In this document: positions 3,857 through 5,058 of the stretch, piece after piece
Numbering within the stretch: the first letter of the stretch is position 1
How the letters are laid out: each line of letters starts with the position of its first letter
Origin: Bacteroidales bacterium UBA4318
Lineage (GTDB): Bacteria > Bacteroidota > Bacteroidia > Bacteroidales > UBA932
Direction: 5' to 3'
Assembly: GCA_002393895.1 (NCBI GenBank)
Contig: DGUE01000034.1
Location: 1-5,058 of the forward strand
DNA length: 5,058 nt
The notes under the pieces: generated by a model
The model's input: the letters and a program-made list of their open reading frames with translations, nothing else
Told to the model about the DNA's origin: nothing
The model's database searches: none
Made by a program: the position numbers and the translations under genes

Positions 3857-5058
3857 TTATTCAATTACCTGTTGTTTACGCTTCCAGTTGAGCACGGGCA
3901 GCATGAAGGAGATGACGGCAGCACCGAGCCAGAACCAGCTCACATAGGTGTAGTCGTGCACCATTGCTCCGTTTGCACCCTCTACGATGTGGCCGTCCAG
4001 CAGCAGACCGGTGACCACATTCTGCAGACCTGCGGCGGCATAGGATGCCATGCCGACGATACCCAAGGCAGCTCCGGTGGCTTTACGGGGCACGAGATCC
4101 ACGGCCATCAGGCCACCTACAAAGCTGATCAGCACTCCGATGGCAATGCCGAACAGCACCATTGCAAGGATGTTCACCCACTTGGCGGGCCCGCCAAACA
4201 GGAATATGGCCAGCGCTATTGCCTCAAGTATACCGGCCACGAAGGCGGGATATTTCCTGTCTCCCTTGAAAAGAACATCGGATAGCCAGCCGGAGACAAC
4301 CGTACCTATGATGCCGAAGATGGGGTTGATGCCGATTATGGTGGCAGCGCCAGCCAGGTCGTATCCCTTTGCTTCCTGGAGGAAGATGGTTCCCCATTCG
4401 TTGATGGCATAGCGGCTCATATACATGAACGCGCTGGACAGGGCCAGGATCCACACACCGGGATTCTTAACCACGGCAGCCTGCATGCGCTTGGTCTGCG
4501 CCCGCTTCTGCTCGGGAGTCAATTCCTCGGCTGCTTCTGCCTCACCGGACACCACTTCGATGGGAGGAAGCCCCTTGGCCTCGGTGGAATCGTGAAGGAA
4601 GAAGATGATGATGAGTATGCCAAGCACTCCGGCCAAAGCGGCTCCAAAGAAGCCCCATCTCCAGCCGAAGGTTGCCACCAGCATGCCTACAAAAACGAAC
4701 GAAAGGCCTTCGCCTATGTTGTGGGAAGAACTGAAAAAGCCGTAGAACGTGCCACGTATGCGCAGGGGGAACCAGCGCGACAGGGCGATGATAGCAGGTG
4801 GAGCGCCCATACTCTGGCTCCATCCGTTAACCGTCCAGCAACATGCAAAGAGCACGAAAAGCGCGGAATTGGCGATGCCGCCTTTGAGTGCGGTCACGCC
4901 AAGGATTCCCATGATAAAATTCATCAGCACCGACACAACCAGTCCGGTGGCCATGAAACGCTTGATGTTGGAACTGTCGGCAAGGAAGCCATTGACCAGT
5001 TTGCCTATGGCATAAGCCCAGTAGAGGCACGCTCCTATAATACCCAGCTGGGTGGCAT
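3857..5058 (-). CDS. MFS organophosphate:phosphate antiporter family transporter (GlpT/UhpT-like), 5' end missing
   Basis: The frame stays open from the stop at 3857 to the window edge (399 codons, first complete codon 5054-5056), so the Met at 4954 is internal and roughly 40-50 N-terminal residues are missing. Visible features include the MFS signature GKLVNGFLADSSN (4967-5005) in the first cytoplasmic loop. An amphipathic WFPLRIRGTFYGFFSSSHNIGEG-like region follows, whose His (codon 4721-4723) matches the conserved His of GlpT. A charged central loop separates the two six-helix halves (about 4466-4594). MSRYAINEWG has its Arg (codon 4412-4414) aligning with the substrate-phosphate-binding Arg269 of E. 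coli GlpT. This family imports glycerol-3-phosphate or hexose phosphates in exchange for inorganic phosphate; the exact substrate cannot be read. The second key Arg (Arg45 in GlpT, helix 1) lies outside the window. A UhpC-like sensor is a less likely alternative. The isomerase gene follows after 15 bases. Confidence 0.88.
   Translation of the reverse strand, partial: ATQLGIIGACLYWAYAIGKLVNGFLADSSNIKRFMATGLVVSVLMNFIMGILGVTALKGGIANSALFVLFACCWTVNGWSQSMGAPPAIIALSRWFPLRIRGTFYGFFSSSHNIGEGLSFVFVGMLVATFGWRWGFFGAALAGVLGILIIIFFLHDSTEAKGLPPIEVVSGEAEAAEELTPEQKRAQTKRMQAAVVKNPGVWILALSSAFMYMSRYAINEWGTIFLQEAKGYDLAGAATIIGINPIFGIIGTVVSGWLSDVLFKGDRKYPAFVAGILEAIALAIFLFGGPAKWVNILAMVLFGIAIGVLISFVGGLMAVDLVPRKATGAALGIVGMASYAAAGLQNVVTGLLLDGHIVEGANGAMVHDYTYVSWFWLGAAVISFMLPVLNWKRKQQVIE

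Noticed and set aside
5056..5058. Minus-strand ATG at the very right edge as the transporter start
   Set aside because: This ATG is not in the transporter frame, and the family normally has a further helix upstream of the first visible residues, so the gene is simply cut by the window edge.
1..5058. CRISPR arrays, transposons, tRNA genes, riboswitches or integration sites
   Set aside because: I saw no regularly spaced repeats, transposase motifs, terminal inverted repeats or cloverleaf-like sequence on either strand; gene order and base composition look like an ordinary chromosomal core.

Overview
The window looks like a chromosomal segment from a member of the Bacteroidetes, most likely order Bacteroidales. 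Three things point there: a textbook Bacteroidetes promoter (TTTG, 19-nt spacer, TATCTTTG) on the minus strand at the left edge, near-absence of strong Shine-Dalgarno sites, and Bacteroidetes-type proteins (GH20 hexosaminidase with signal peptide, lipoprotein cyclophilin). Coding DNA is clearly GC-rich while the left 240 bases and the convergent spacer are AT-rich. Genus cannot be decided from this sequence.

Left edge (1-242): no protein gene. Read on the minus strand it looks like the promoter and roughly 160-nt leader of a ribosomal RNA operon. The last bases before the edge (TACAAAGAAG, minus strand) match the expected first nucleotides of 16S rRNA just before the conserved AGTTTGATC. The rRNA operon would lie outside the window to the left.

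Right-going unit (243-3021): two short CHR-family (ChrA-type, 'chromate transporter') membrane proteins overlap by ATGA. Two bases later comes an exported two-domain GH20 beta-N-acetylhexosaminidase. The spacing suggests one transcript, ending at a strong 14-bp hairpin at 3044-3076. The two CHR proteins probably form a heterodimer of oppositely inserted half-transporters.

Convergent spacer (3022-3166): the hairpin, a six-codon mini-ORF with a gene-like start, a short imperfect direct repeat and a 12-bp perfect palindrome.

Left-going unit (5058-3167): an organophosphate:phosphate antiporter-type MFS transporter (GlpT/UhpT family), cut by the right edge, is followed after 15 bases by a lipoprotein cyclophilin-type peptidyl-prolyl isomerase. 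They are probably co-transcribed from a promoter outside the window.

I see no convincing new multi-gene system. The most useful non-obvious results are the rRNA leader, the charge pattern supporting opposite topology of the CHR pair, the odd CHR/hexosaminidase operon, and the small structured elements in the convergent spacer.
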